Shown one piece after another: positions 34,915 through 45,670 of a DNA stretch of 64,000 nt (position 1 is the stretch's first letter; every line of letters begins with the position of its first letter). Source of the stretch: Metridium senile (lineage: Eukaryota; Cnidaria; Anthozoa; Actiniaria; Metridiidae); the NCBI GenBank assembly GCA_949775045.1, contig OX459100.1:9664194-9728193 (forward strand), given 5' to 3'. The notes beneath the pieces were generated by a model. That model saw only the letters and a program-made list of their open reading frames with translations, did no database searches and had not been told where the DNA came from. Made by a program: the position numbers and the translations under genes.

Positions 34915-37900
34915 CTACTTGGTACACACTGCACAAGTCAGCGCTCTCCCATTAACATAGGGATGGCAAGGCAATGCCCCACACACTCCTTGCACGATAT
35001 AAAGCAGTGCACCATCCAAATCGGCACTGGTGCCTTTGACAGCCTCAGCATCCTGGTCCACGCAAAGAAACTTCGTAGGATGCTTGTGATCATGGTGGGA
35101 TGACATCATGTACCCGTGGTATTCTCGGGTCCATCCCGCGGGACACTTGTACGTTGCCGGTATCATGAGCTCTGAGTTGCGGGTCGTCACGTGACATACA
35201 GCACACGGGGCCTCATGGTTGTGAAGGTTTGAAGTACTAAATGGGTTGAATTCTGACACTTCATACTCGGCACCGTACATGTAAGCCACTGAATGATGAC
35301 CGGAATTATAGTTTCTAAATTTAGGGGACTCGGTCAAGCACACGTAGTCAGCTGCTCCTCCTGTGTGTGTGTAGAGCTCTCCTCCAATACGACCTACAAT
35401 ACAATAATCGAATTTGTTGTGATTTATTTTGTTGTTTACATACCAGCTTGTAAATCCAAACGATTATTTGAAAATGACATGTCAGTTAAACAAACGCACT
35501 AATCAACCTATCAAACTACCAACCAACCCAGCAACAAATAAGATGGACAGCCAAATACTAGCAGAGCAATCATTCTATAAATCATTCAATATAATAGAAT
35601 CCAATTTAAGTTAACCAGTAGTTCAACCGGTCAACCATCAACTTACTAGCTAGTCAACAAGCGTAATCAACTCAATAAATGATTGCACAATATTAAACAA
35701 TGATTATCCAATCAACCAACTACTAAATCAAACCTTCACCTAATCAACTCATTACTGTAAATCAAAAAGAAATCAGCTCAGTAATCAGCAAATTAATTCC
35801 CAGCCAATTCATTTATCAGCCAGCAAGCAGTAACTTTGATAGATCAGTTACCTTTATAGACCAAGTCAGACCCAGAAGGACAAGAAGTCCTTCCCCAGCG
35901 TACGTATTTAACCCCTCCAATGTTAAGACCTTGTGAACCCTTGAGGCCATGCTTTCCCGGCGTACCTTTCGCCCCTGGAGGTCCTACAAATAAAATGACA
36001 TTGCCTGCCTTAGTAATACTGTTGGAATACGTTGGTCATTTTTATCCAGTTTGGCAACCTAATCACTGCGCATTTGTCTATCGGAGTCATTCAAGAAGAC
36101 TCGTTTAATGTCTAGAGTTTTAATAACAATAGTTGTTAAAGTTCCTTTTGACAATATTTTATTTTATTGACTGTAATTTTGACGAGGAAACTGAAGCATT
36201 TAACAAGGCAATGAAGATGACCTTGGTACACCATACGAGTTTCGAGTACTTCAGTGGATAGAGTGTCCGGCTAATTCATTTTGACTTTTTTCACAAATAA
36301 TTAGTGATCAACCTATGAAGAAAACATCGGTTCGAGTCAAATATAAAAGAAATTTAAAAAAAATGTCAGGCAAAAAAGGCAAGGCAAGAAAAACGGAGAT
36401 GGTGGTGGAGAATAAAGAAAAAAAAAAGCGAGTGAAGTCCAGGGACTTGGATAACAGATCCAATTCCATGGAGTTGGATCTAATTAGCATCAAGTGTTTG
36501 ATGTAATAGTTCTCAAACTCATCAATAATTCATTTATTTATCTTTATAGTGAACAATAACAACTTTGCATTTCAGTCGCATGCATAGGTCTTGATACTCG
36601 ATAGCTTGAGTATAAATAGAAGAATCATTATCGATAATACAAAGCATTATGGACCAAGTAAAATTGCTTGAAATATCACTATTACTTATGAGGGAGGTTT
36701 TGTTGAAGTCCCGACGCCGTAGGCGAAGGGACTTTTACTAAACCTACTAAACCTCCCGAGGCTTGAGGGGACATTTAATCATTAATCACCGGAAAGACAT
36801 GCTATTAGATTGTAAAATTATGACTGATTACCGAGGAATATAGACTAGGAAATATTTAACAGTTATTCCACGAAATCGAGTCGTAAATGAGCTGATAGCC
36901 AACGAGGCGTACTCGCCGCCATTTTGTTTGTTTTCTTCTACCCACGGTATATGAGGTGATAGCCTAGTAGTAGGGAGCCAATCAGAGCGCGAGATTGCTC
37001 ATATCTAGTGAGAGTGGATATAATAAATGTTAGTTTTCATAGAAGCATAAATTACAAATTTTACAAAGCTGTTGATTTTCGGCATACTTTAGAGAATAGT
37101 TGCCATTGTTAAAGGAGACAATACATGCATAAACACGCATGATATACTATACTTCAATGTAGTCAACGCATGCGCATAGTTACTTAATTAGTCCCGCAAG
37201 TGTAGAGTATGGAACAGTGTCTAGTCAGTTGTTTTACAGTGAGTAAGTGTGAATAAATGTAACTAATTAAATTCTTTAAAAAAACCCACACATTTCTGAT
37301 GTTTGGTTGACATGTAATGTTTACAACATGAGCGGCGGTGTTGTATCGGCATACAATCATTTGAAAAAACGTTGTCGCCGACCGGCTTGGCGACTAGACC
37401 TAAAAGGATTATGGGTAGAAATCACTGAAGCAGTTAGCTGCATATATTATCAAAATTTTGAGCTCCAAGTGCATTTACGCTGGCGATTGATTTGGATGAC
37501 ACAATGCTTCAGCATGAAAACTGAAAAAGTAACTATTTACTTGTCGATAGCTCAACCCTCTATACAACGGTTTATTTCATTGCACTGAACGCGAAGGCAC
37601 ACATTTATTCATGTTCTCGCTATATTCAGCATATTCTTTAGCGCGTGCTAAAAATGTATTGCTTCAGTGATTTTTACCCACACTCCTGCTTGGGCTAGTC
37701 GCGTAGTCGCAGAGCCGGTCAGCGACAATGTTTTTTCAAATGACTGTATACAATCACAAGCCGAGGGCGCGTGATTGTATAGCCGATACAACACGGACGC
37801 GAATGTTGTAAATTAGGTTAATACAATGTGAATACAATGATCTAATTGCTGTACGCCTTATTCTGTTATCGTGGTAACAAAGAAAATGTACATGCATTGA

Positions 37901-40900
37901 AATGTTTGTGGATGATCGACTGGAGTGTACTTTAAGTCTTTCATTAAAGTAGAACAATACTATCTAGTTTTTGCACGCTTTGTTCTGTATTCACTGTAAG
38001 CTTATGCAAATTTTGAGCTTCGAATGCTTGAAGTGTTCAATTCGCTTTTGACTTTTGTGCAAGATGGCTGAATATCAGGCTGAGAGCAGATTCCGGTAGT
38101 CGATGAGTGAGGAACAAGAGTGCAGTTTAGTGAAAAGATTAAAAGATCGATTTTTGAGGACTGGCAAAGGAGCAGAGCAGATAAATTTCCGAAATCTTTC
38201 CATGCAAAGTCAAGAACAGGAACAATTTATAAGTAATGTTTTAGCAGCACCCTTGATTACTGCATCGATCTGATTCTTTGGTAGAAAACACAGAAAAATC
38301 GGCCGAGGAAATTTGTGATCCTATATTTGATGAAATATCAGATAAATGCTAGCCACAATAGATTTTCCTGAATTAAGTGCGCCTTACGTTTCAAATTTTG
38401 GATGAGTAATTAATTTTATGTAACGTGAACCATAATTGTGAATTAAATTTGAGTTTACTTGATATAATTTACACTTTTAATGTTGGCTAGATACAAGCAG
38501 TAGTGATTGTATCTAATTTGCATTTCAGATACAAGTCACTTGTGGTTGTATCTAATTTACATTTAAGATACAAGTCACTAGTGGTTGTATCTAATTTACA
38601 TTTCAGATACAAGTCACTAGTGTTAAGTATAAAATTCAAAACGACTAGGTTTTTCTTTTTTCTTGACGTTTCGACGCCATCGGGCGTCATTTAGTGGTTG
38701 TCACTAGTGGTTGTATCTAATTTTAATTACATTTCAGATACAAGTCACTAGTGGTTGTATCTAATTTACATTTCAGATACAAGTCACTAGTGGTTGTATC
38801 TAATTTACATTTCAGATACAAGTCACTAGTGGTTGTATCTAATTTATATGTTCATTGTTTTAACCCCTGTTTTCCCTGATGATTGTTCAAACCCCTCCCC
38901 GTGCTTTAAGTTTGTATGGGCTTTACAAGTGTGTTCATGTGATCTGATTTCTCATATCGGATTGGCTGGAAAGCTTATGAATTATTAATGAATTTTACAA
39001 ACTGTTACATTACCTTGTGGACCATCAGCGCCATCTTTACCGTTTGCTCCATCCCTGCCTAATAAAATCATTGTAAATTAATACTTTCCTTAGAATCCGC
39101 TCGTAAAATAATTTTAAAAAGTAAAAAGTGTCATGATAAAAACATGCTCCACGCCACTTCCTTAACTAGACTACTCGATGTGCATGCGTGATTATATAGA
39201 ATTACATCGAGGCTATGCAACAAAAAAATAACAACATGAATGGCTCAATCTAAACACAGCTAAGGAAGGAAATCCAATCCCTCCCGTTTGTTGTAAGATA
39301 GATGGTAGAGTATAAAATATAGTACGTATATCTGGTGACTACCTGGTCTGCCTGGAATACCATCGCGGCCATCTCTACCTGGAAAATACAAGATAACGTT
39401 TTCAAAGCGTTTTCATATGCTCCGTATGGACAGAACAAAAACGTTAAACCCGATTCGCAAATGCATAATCGAGTTGCGGCCTGAAGCGAGTGAAGTCCTG
39501 CTATGGCATTTGGGATTGTTACATTGGACGCAACAACTATCTACACTACAGGGGCCAGTTGTACGAAGCCTGGATAAAGTTATCCACTGGATGAGGGTTA
39601 TCCAGTGTATAGAATTTATAAAGGTTTTATCCGTTGGATAGGGGTTTATCCGGTGGATAGCGCTATTCAGGCTTCGTAAAACCGACCTAAGGACACCATT
39701 GAGAATTGCAGTCAAGCTGTTTTGGTGTCCCTGCCTTCGCATGATGAAAAAGCGAAATAAAATAAATAAATAAAAAGCTAAATCACTAGCTGTCCCATAT
39801 AACGATCTCAAGCGCTTAACGCCCCAGGTCGCATAGTCTCGATTATGAATTGGTGAATATAATTCTTCATTTACTTACTTTTGTCTTTCAATTAATATAT
39901 TTTCAAATATTTAATTAAGAGTTATATAATAAAATATTTTTTTTGACATTATTTGACATATCATTTTTGAAAATTATTAAAAAAACTAAAACCTTTTAGA
40001 TTATTACACTTACCTCGGCCGAGAACAATTGTTCGCTTGGAATCATATTTACTCATCCTGCAAAGCCCAATGCTAGTGTTATTAAGAGCACATCAACTTT
40101 ATAGTTATCAATATTAAAAATAAATAAATAAATGTATTAATAGTTAAAAGAATTAAGGATTTTAAGCAATTTTAATTAAAATACTTCAATGTACGTGGAG
40201 CCAAAGGCAACTGTTGCAACAGGCAACAGGCCACAGGTAATTAACTATTCTAGCTGAGGATTTTTTTAAGCGAATAAAATTATTTTTTACCGTGAAAAAA
40301 AAAAAAAAAGGTTTTTTACGGTTGTTATTCTTTGAGCGCGGAAATGGTCTCCCTTTGTAGTATACATACGACCAGAATCGCGAATCGATAGAAAAACTTA
40401 AATCATTACCTGTACACACCAGAACTAGTAAAAAAACTTTCCCCGGATTTTTGTAATAGTGAAGAGCATCAGTGACTGGCTTCAACACGTGCGAAGTTCT
40501 CACTTGAATTAGGTGTTTTGAATGTTAAACTAAACTCATTGTAGCAGCTACTGAAGTGTAAATCGAGATCGTTTCGACTCTCCATGCAATTCACCATCCA
40601 TGATTTCCAAAACAAAATTCATTCTCGTCTTTTCTTTCTTTCATGCAATTTTATGTCACTTTAACAATCCAAAAGTTAAATGTACAATGAGTGCCAGCGT
40701 TTTCGGCTTTTTCGGTAAATGTTTTCCGAATGTCTATATAGGCATCGGCGGGCGCACCTCGACTCCATGCTGCCCTTTTAAAAAATAAATGTTGACCATT
40801 TTACTGAGTATGGAGATATTATGATCATACTTTTTAAGGTATTTGAAGGAAAACGTAAAGTTTATATATTCGAAGAAAAATTAAAATTTTCTCGCACTGC

Positions 40901-43884
40901 TGATTTACTACGCCGGCGCAAAAATAAATTTGTCACGTGACGGAGTTTCATATACCTCTTCATTACATTGCATTGGTAAACTAATGTACTTGAGTAATAT
41001 ACACACGCGATAAAGTAAGTTGATAAAGTAAGTTCGTGAGATACAAAGTATTTTAATACTCTTAAAAACGTATATAAATATTATGTACTATACCTAATAG
41101 CAGAGCTCCCAGTTTAATGTTTTTTGGTAAATCGTTTTTGTGACGGGCCATCCCTAATCTAAACTGCAAATATTTTAATAATGTGACCGCAAAAGACAAC
41201 TACGAAATCATAGATTGGAACGGAATGTTTTAATTTAATTTTATGTATACTTTATGAGCAACGACAGCTTAGTATTTTTCAATTCGATTCAATAACACAA
41301 AAACCTAGCCTATACAAAATTAAAATTAAAATGTAAACAGAAACCGATCGAACCAAAAGACAATTTGTTTATCGTTAGTTTGAATTATAGCCTAAGGTTG
41401 GTATTCTTTCTCAGTTTTAATTTGGATATTTTGCACATGGGTCAATATAATGACGAAATACCTTGAGCTTGCTTTATCCTGCGCATGCTCTGTTGTTGTT
41501 GTTTTTTCCTGAACATGAATACGTATCTCTCCGCTTGTTCTTTTTAATGGGATCAATATGCTTTTTGGAGAACAACCGTATGTACTTGATTCTTGAAAGA
41601 TTAAGTAATTTAAGTTATTTAAACAGCCAAATTTGACTATCAGGAATAAAGTCGATTCTTTTTTCATTCTTTGACGTTCCTGTAGTCTAATTTCTGCAAA
41701 GTTTTTTTCTACAGACACGCTTTTTAAAATTAAAATTAAAATTGCTCTTTCACCGTTTGATTTGCTCCTTTAGTGAAATGTCTTTGTCTTGCACTTTTTC
41801 TTTGTTCAAGTTTATGTTCGGCCTTCGGTCCGCGCGCACGAGAGCTCCGCTATAGTTCAATTAAATAGTATCAGTTAATAATGTTAGTTCCTTGTCAGTT
41901 TGCATTATAAATTCATCTTGTAGAGGATTTTGTGTTTTCGAATTGAAAATCATGCTAACAATGCAATCCAAAAAACGAATAATATCAAGTTTAGGCTGTA
42001 AATTTACTATATAATTATATATTTTTTTATTTCTGTTTAAATTAATTATTTCTGTTTAAATTCATCTTGTGGAATTATTGATTTATAATTTAAGAGCCTT
42101 ACACAGATATTACCCTTTCTCTACTGGTAAACATTAGACTTGGAAATAATTTACTAAGTAACGATTTTTGGCGAAAAAACGTCTTTGAGTGACCAACACC
42201 AGGATTCGAATCGACATCATCTATATCAAGCTCTAAGCCATTCTACTACTGAGTCAAGCGATGGAAAGTTTGCAACAAAAATACGTTTGATGCAAGACAA
42301 TTAATAAGCATTCATCGACAGTTCAAGTACTCGTGCAAATTAATTGTTAGGAAGAAAGGAACTCATACATTATGTCTTCTTGATTCATCGATTGGTTAAA
42401 TTAACAATTTTGAAAACCTCCCCAATGTAAAAATAAGCCAGTTGTCGGTAGTTTTAACTTAAAAGTGTTATGTTGCGAGACAAATATAATAACTCTATTG
42501 ACATTGATTAATAATGACAACGCAGTTTATGAGCCTGCACAAGTCTTACGCAAGTCTTAACCAGTTGGTCACATGAATGTCGCATGATCTTCCACGTAAC
42601 CTAGTATTTGACCTTGATTGACTGGAAAGTCGGATCTGTGCAGACGTACATATTGCAATATCTTCTATTGACCAGCAATATCTTATATTTATCAACTGAA
42701 GAGTATGCCTTTAAAATGCTACTTATCCTCTTTAACTACGGTTAGACTTGAGCTGTGACTTTATGGTTCTGAATTGTAAATCCTTATAATATCGAGTATT
42801 CAACATTGCAAGTTAGTTCAGCTTAGTCTTGTAGTCGTTCAAATGAATACAGCGTTCCAACTTTACCATTAAAAGATCCTTTGGTTGCTGTAATGAGTCG
42901 TCCCCTCGTAACATACACCTAATTCAAAAAAGGTTGACGGGGCGAACGGCGATTGGTGATTGGCGATTGCACGATCAAAAGGGACTGTGGGTAATACAAA
43001 TTTCTTCTTATTCCGGCCCATTCTAAATTACCTAAATAAACACCGTTGAACGATGCCCTTAGATGCATGGATGTCTCGAAGGTTTCGCTGAACGATGGAG
43101 GCATTGTTTGGGTAATTTAGAAACGAATAAGAAGGAATTCGTATTACCCATAGTTCCTTTCGGTCGTGCAATCGCCAATCACCAATCACCAATCGCCGTT
43201 CGCCCCGACAACCTTTTTTGAATTAGGTGTATACGTGCAATGCGCTTTAAGCCAGCTGCTTTGTATGTTTGGTTTTAATTATGCATAAAATAAATTCACC
43301 ATGGATAATAAAACCACTGGTGTTTTTATTATCCATAATGCACTAATGTGAGGTTTAATAAAAACATTTTCTATATAAAAGTCTTACATCGCTAAGAAAA
43401 TAGGCGTATCATAAAACGATAAATAATGGCTTGTTGATATAAAGAGATGCCCCCCCCCCCTCCCCCCGGTAGAAATGATTCGTAAAATTTGATTAATTCT
43501 GGTCTATAATCAGATAACTTTCTGAGTATTGTATGAGTTAATACTTAACTCGAAGAAAGACTTAATAAAAAACAGTGCACCGTTATATAACGGTTTTATA
43601 ACTCTTTTACCCGTTCAACAGTCCACGTAACTGAGAAACTGTGGAGTCATCTTTTTACTCACTTATAATTATCACTCTGAATACGCACCAATCCGCTAGC
43701 GCTTTTGTAGTGATGGAATTGTTTATACAATATTTTACCTTTGTTCCAGTTCTGCAATCTTCTTGAAGGCATCAGCTAATGTTGTAAGACTATTATTAGA
43801 TTGCAACTTTTTGTCGACGCCGTCAACCTTGTTGACTTCGTACGCTACTGTTAGAAAAACACAAAGAAAACCGACAAGAAACAT
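34915..43884 (-). CDS. Short-chain collagen C4-like protein, gene C
   Basis: Six exons: 43739-43884, 40014-40057, 39343-39378, 39014-39058, 35852-35983, 34915-35393 (882 nt, 293 aa). Signal peptide MFLVGFLCVFLTVAYEVNK; coil LADAFKKIAELEQR; linker with an extra codon (IVLGRG, so exon 2 is 44 nt). Collagen exons GRDGRDGIPGRPG and GRDGANGKDGADGPQG are followed by GPPGAKGTPGKHG, and the C-terminal domain has one residue more than in A, B and E (EVSEFNPF). The region before WGR is NIGGVKYVRWGRTSC. Introns are long because of inserted elements (about 3.7 kb for intron 1). Exon 1 is closest to gene D, the C-terminal domain is the most diverged of the five, and ten cysteines are kept. It should be a functional secreted short collagen. 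Confidence 0.83.
36240..36345 (+). mobile_element. tRNA-like SINE fragment in gene C intron
   Basis: CTTCAGTGGATAGAGTGTCCGGCTA resembles a tRNA D-arm/A-box region, and GGTTCGAGTC at 36329-36338 resembles a B box, about 75 bp apart, longer than in a true tRNA. Best read as a decayed tRNA-derived SINE. Confidence 0.4.
36346..37312. other. Gene C intron without recognised genes
   Basis: No gene supported. It contains a lysine-rich ORF (36315-36506), probably from the A-rich SINE tail, and a stretch at 36930-37030 with CCAATCAGAGCGCGAGATT, similar to the end of the element at 63414-63901. Confidence 0.4.
37353..37747. mobile_element. Nested inverted-repeat element
   Basis: Ends ACAATCATTTGAAAAAACGT and (reverse) ACAGTCATTTGAAAAAACAT are followed inward by TGTCGC(C/T)GACCGGCT. 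Further inner pairing is seen at GGGTAGAAATCACTGAAGC/GCTTCAGTGATTTTTACCC. It interrupts the palindromic head of the host element, whose uninterrupted form is at about 19345-19438. ATACAATCA occurs on both sides, so the exact target duplication is ambiguous. Confidence 0.75.
38490..38855. repeat. Palindromic 39-bp minisatellite
   Basis: Tandem units of GATACAAGTCACTAGTGGTTGTATC plus a spacer CTAATTTACATTTCA. The 25-bp core is itself a near-palindrome, so each unit can form a hairpin. About seven units, interrupted at about 38620-38705 by unrelated sequence with GACGTTTCGACGCCATCGGG. Confidence 0.85.
39549..39690. mobile_element. GGGGCCAGTTGTACGAAG foldback MITE (gene C intron)
   Basis: Same element and same left flank as at 18807 and 59746 (ACAACTATCTACACTACAGG), between the collagen exon and exon 2. 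The right end has lost part of the repeat. Confidence 0.75.
40600..40788 (+). CDS. Possible small secreted cysteine-containing peptide
   Basis: A 62-residue ORF lies antisense inside intron 1 of gene C. It begins MISKTKFILVFSFFHAILC, which looks like a signal peptide, and is followed by a short region with four cysteines (two single, then a CC pair near the lysine-rich end). The stop codon overlaps AATAAA-like sequence. No family is recognised, no splice signals or relatives were found in the window, and a chance ORF is quite possible. A small secreted defence or venom-type peptide cannot be excluded. Confidence 0.25.
   Translation: MISKTKFILVFSFFHAILCHFNNPKVKCTMSASVFGFFGKCFPNVYIGIGGRTSTPCCPFKK
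41078..41866. mobile_element. About 790-bp insertion relative to gene A intron
   Basis: Gene A is continuous around 21225-21245, whereas gene C has about 790 extra bases between TTAAAAACGTATATAA and TAGTATCAGTTAATA. Both ends contain related words on opposite strands (AGCAGAGCTC and GAGCTCCGCT). No recognised gene inside; the origin is unclear. Confidence 0.45.
42180..42262 (-). mobile_element. tRNA-like SINE piece, minus strand
   Basis: On the minus strand TGACTCAGTAGTAGAATGGC (A-box-like) is followed by GATTCGAATCC (B-box-like) about 30 bp later, close to tRNA spacing. The acceptor stem does not pair, so this is a tRNA-derived repeat or a tRNA pseudogene. Confidence 0.45.
42916..43229. mobile_element. 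CACCTAATTC MITE with TA target, copy 2
   Basis: Ends CACCTAATTCAAAAAAGGTT and AACCTTTTTTGAATTAGGTG as at 33944, with TA on both sides (42914-42915, 43230-43231). The interior is longer and holds further inverted pieces such as TTCTTCTTATTCC/GAATAAGAAGGAA. Non-autonomous. Confidence 0.85.
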
Positions 43885-43948
43885 GGCTTGAAAAATAGAA
43901 AAGTATATCCTTCCTTACAAGCTGTAAACTACTAAATTAATTTGTGTT

Positions 43949-43968
43949 GGGACGCCTTTTATTGGCAA
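43949..43968 (-). promoter_or_regulatory. TATA-like block of gene C
   Basis: Minus-strand GCCAATAAAAGGCGTCC about 70-80 bp upstream of the ATG, in common with gene D. Confidence 0.5.
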
Positions 43969-44259
43969 TCCATCAATCCTGAAACAGGAAATTGGGTCAG
44001 ACCAGAAATTTCTGACCTGCGTCACATCCGCGGTCTTTTTCTCGACATAATTGTGGGAGGGAGGATGGAAACTTATATTCCATTGATAAATATATCACCT
44101 ATTGTCTTTTGAACAACGACTAGCCAGATCATACAGATTGGACGTATAAATATTGTATAGTACTCTAACGTTAGTTCTTTTTTAATTTTATTAAAGTTGT
44201 GAAGATAAGAATTATGTCTGGCCGATAAGTTTAAACTCATGCAAATCATGACGAAACTG

Positions 44260-44775
44260 TACGTCCACCTATTCTGCCAAGATAAAAACATGCTACAACG
44301 CACTTCTTTAACCAGAACACCCTAATGCCCATGCGGGATTAAATAGCATTACATCGAGGCTACACAAAGAAAAGGTAACAACACGACTGCCTGGAAAATA
44401 CAAGCGAATGTCATTTTAACAGTGTTTTTATATGCTAATTGTCGGCAGGAAAACATGCTAAATCATTATTTTTCATTTATTTACGTTAGTTTTTTTTAAT
44501 TTTTCAACGGAAAACATAGCTCTGTGATAATGAATATTTGATCTTTGTCAAGCAGAAACCCGCGCTATTAAAAAGCATTTAACATCCAGAGAAGCCTGTC
44601 ACAGCATAAAATGATTATATATATACTCAGACGAGCTATACTGGCCGGCGGTAGAAATATCATACGAAGAGTTTTCAAGGCTCTAAAGTCTGCTCGATTT
44701 TGAATGAGAGTCTTATAAGAGAATATGCTACTTTTTTGAAAGGGTCTGTTTAATTCTTAATATAGCCAATATTGT
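44260..44775 (-). pseudogene. Relic of a collagen-gene intron between C and D
   Basis: This spacer matches the introns of gene B around 29710-29960 and 30270-30480 (for example ACACCCTAATGC, CTGGAAAATACAAGCGAATG, ATGCTAATTGTCGGCAGG, CATCCAGAGAAGCCTGTCA), but the exon corresponding to 29879-29896 and the sequence around it are missing (CACGACTGCCTGGAAAATAC). It then joins the 3' flank of gene D. It is a leftover of another copy, lost by unequal exchange or deletion. Confidence 0.6.
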
Positions 44776-45220
44776 AACTATTATTTTGTAATTTACATCA
44801 TGACTTGAACAAAGGAAGCCCGAGTTCACGCAGATATTATTCTAGTCTTTTGAAAATAAACGAAAACGGTATTCAGTACGATTCAAAACTATTTTGTGGC
44901 GTTATATTTATTCTTTGAATTCGTATGACTATTTGAAGACTTTTGCAGATTTCGGAGAAGTTATCTAAATAAAAACCTCCTAGCTCACTCTGCATAACTC
45001 TTCATATCATCCCAAGCTTCATTAAATAATTGCTAAAAAGCTCAAACTTCTAGACCAATGAATTCGCTCGTTCTTAAGAGGTTTGTCGAGATAGTATATT
45101 TTAGATATAATAAAAAATAATAATATGATGTATTGCAATGATCTTTTATTTCTGGTTCGACATACTACAAATGCAATTTAGTTTATCACTAGATATTAAC
45201 TATTATTATCCAACTAGTCA

Positions 45221-45485
45221 TAGACGAGTAAAAATATCGCAGGAGTAGTACTGGATCGAATAAAAATATCCAGCGATATTTTTACTCGTCTATCTAGCCC
45301 TGAGGTAAAACAATATTTTGCATTATAAAATAACAAAAACCTTTTGATTGGATAATAAATAACTTATTAAACAGTTTGATGTTTAATATGACTGGATATT
45401 TTACTCGTTAACTTAACATTTTGATTTGCATTTGTTTCACTCGTAAAATATCCAGCCATATTACACATCAAACTGTCTAATAAGA
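45221..45485. mobile_element. Two adjacent foldback elements in the 3' flank of gene D
   Basis: First: TAGACGAGTAAAAATATCGC with GCGATATTTTTACTCGTCTA (45221-45292). Second: TTATTAAACAGTTTGATG... with CATCAAACTGTCTAATAA, and GGATATTTTACTCG/CGAGTAAAATATCC (45364-45485). The corresponding flank of gene C (about 34725-34745) lacks both. Confidence 0.7.
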
Positions 45486-45670
45486 TATATATACTATCGT
45501 CGGTTGGAGAATTTTTTCAAATGAGTGATTGCAAACAGTTTTACATAATAAAGACTGATGAGGAACGAATTAAATGGAAATTAATAAGTTTTAATTTTTT
45601 TTTTTGTTGTATTTATTTTTATATGATCATGAGCTTAACTTCAAAATCATCAATCATCAATAACATGACA

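Larger units (their letters stand above)
37313..39001. mobile_element. 1.7-kb composite insertion splitting a conserved intron sequence
   Basis: Genes B and E have TTTGGTTGACATGCTGTTACATTACC before the collagen exon; in gene C this is cut after TTGACATG (37312) and resumes at CTGTTACATTACC (39002). The insert begins TAATGTTTACAACATGAGCGG, as the element in gene A (19330), and contains a nested element (37353-37747), the degenerate coding-like stretch after GCAAGATGGCTGAAT (38061-38390), and the palindromic minisatellite at 38490-38850. Confidence 0.65.

Noticed and set aside
36315..36506. Lysine-rich ORF and its antisense partner
   Set aside because: Low-complexity A-rich sequence after a SINE-like fragment; no domain or splice context.
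41103..41160. Minus-strand start MARHKNDLPKNIKLGALLLG with a GT donor
   Set aside because: Only 19-20 codons, inside an insertion of unknown type; no second exon or relative was found.
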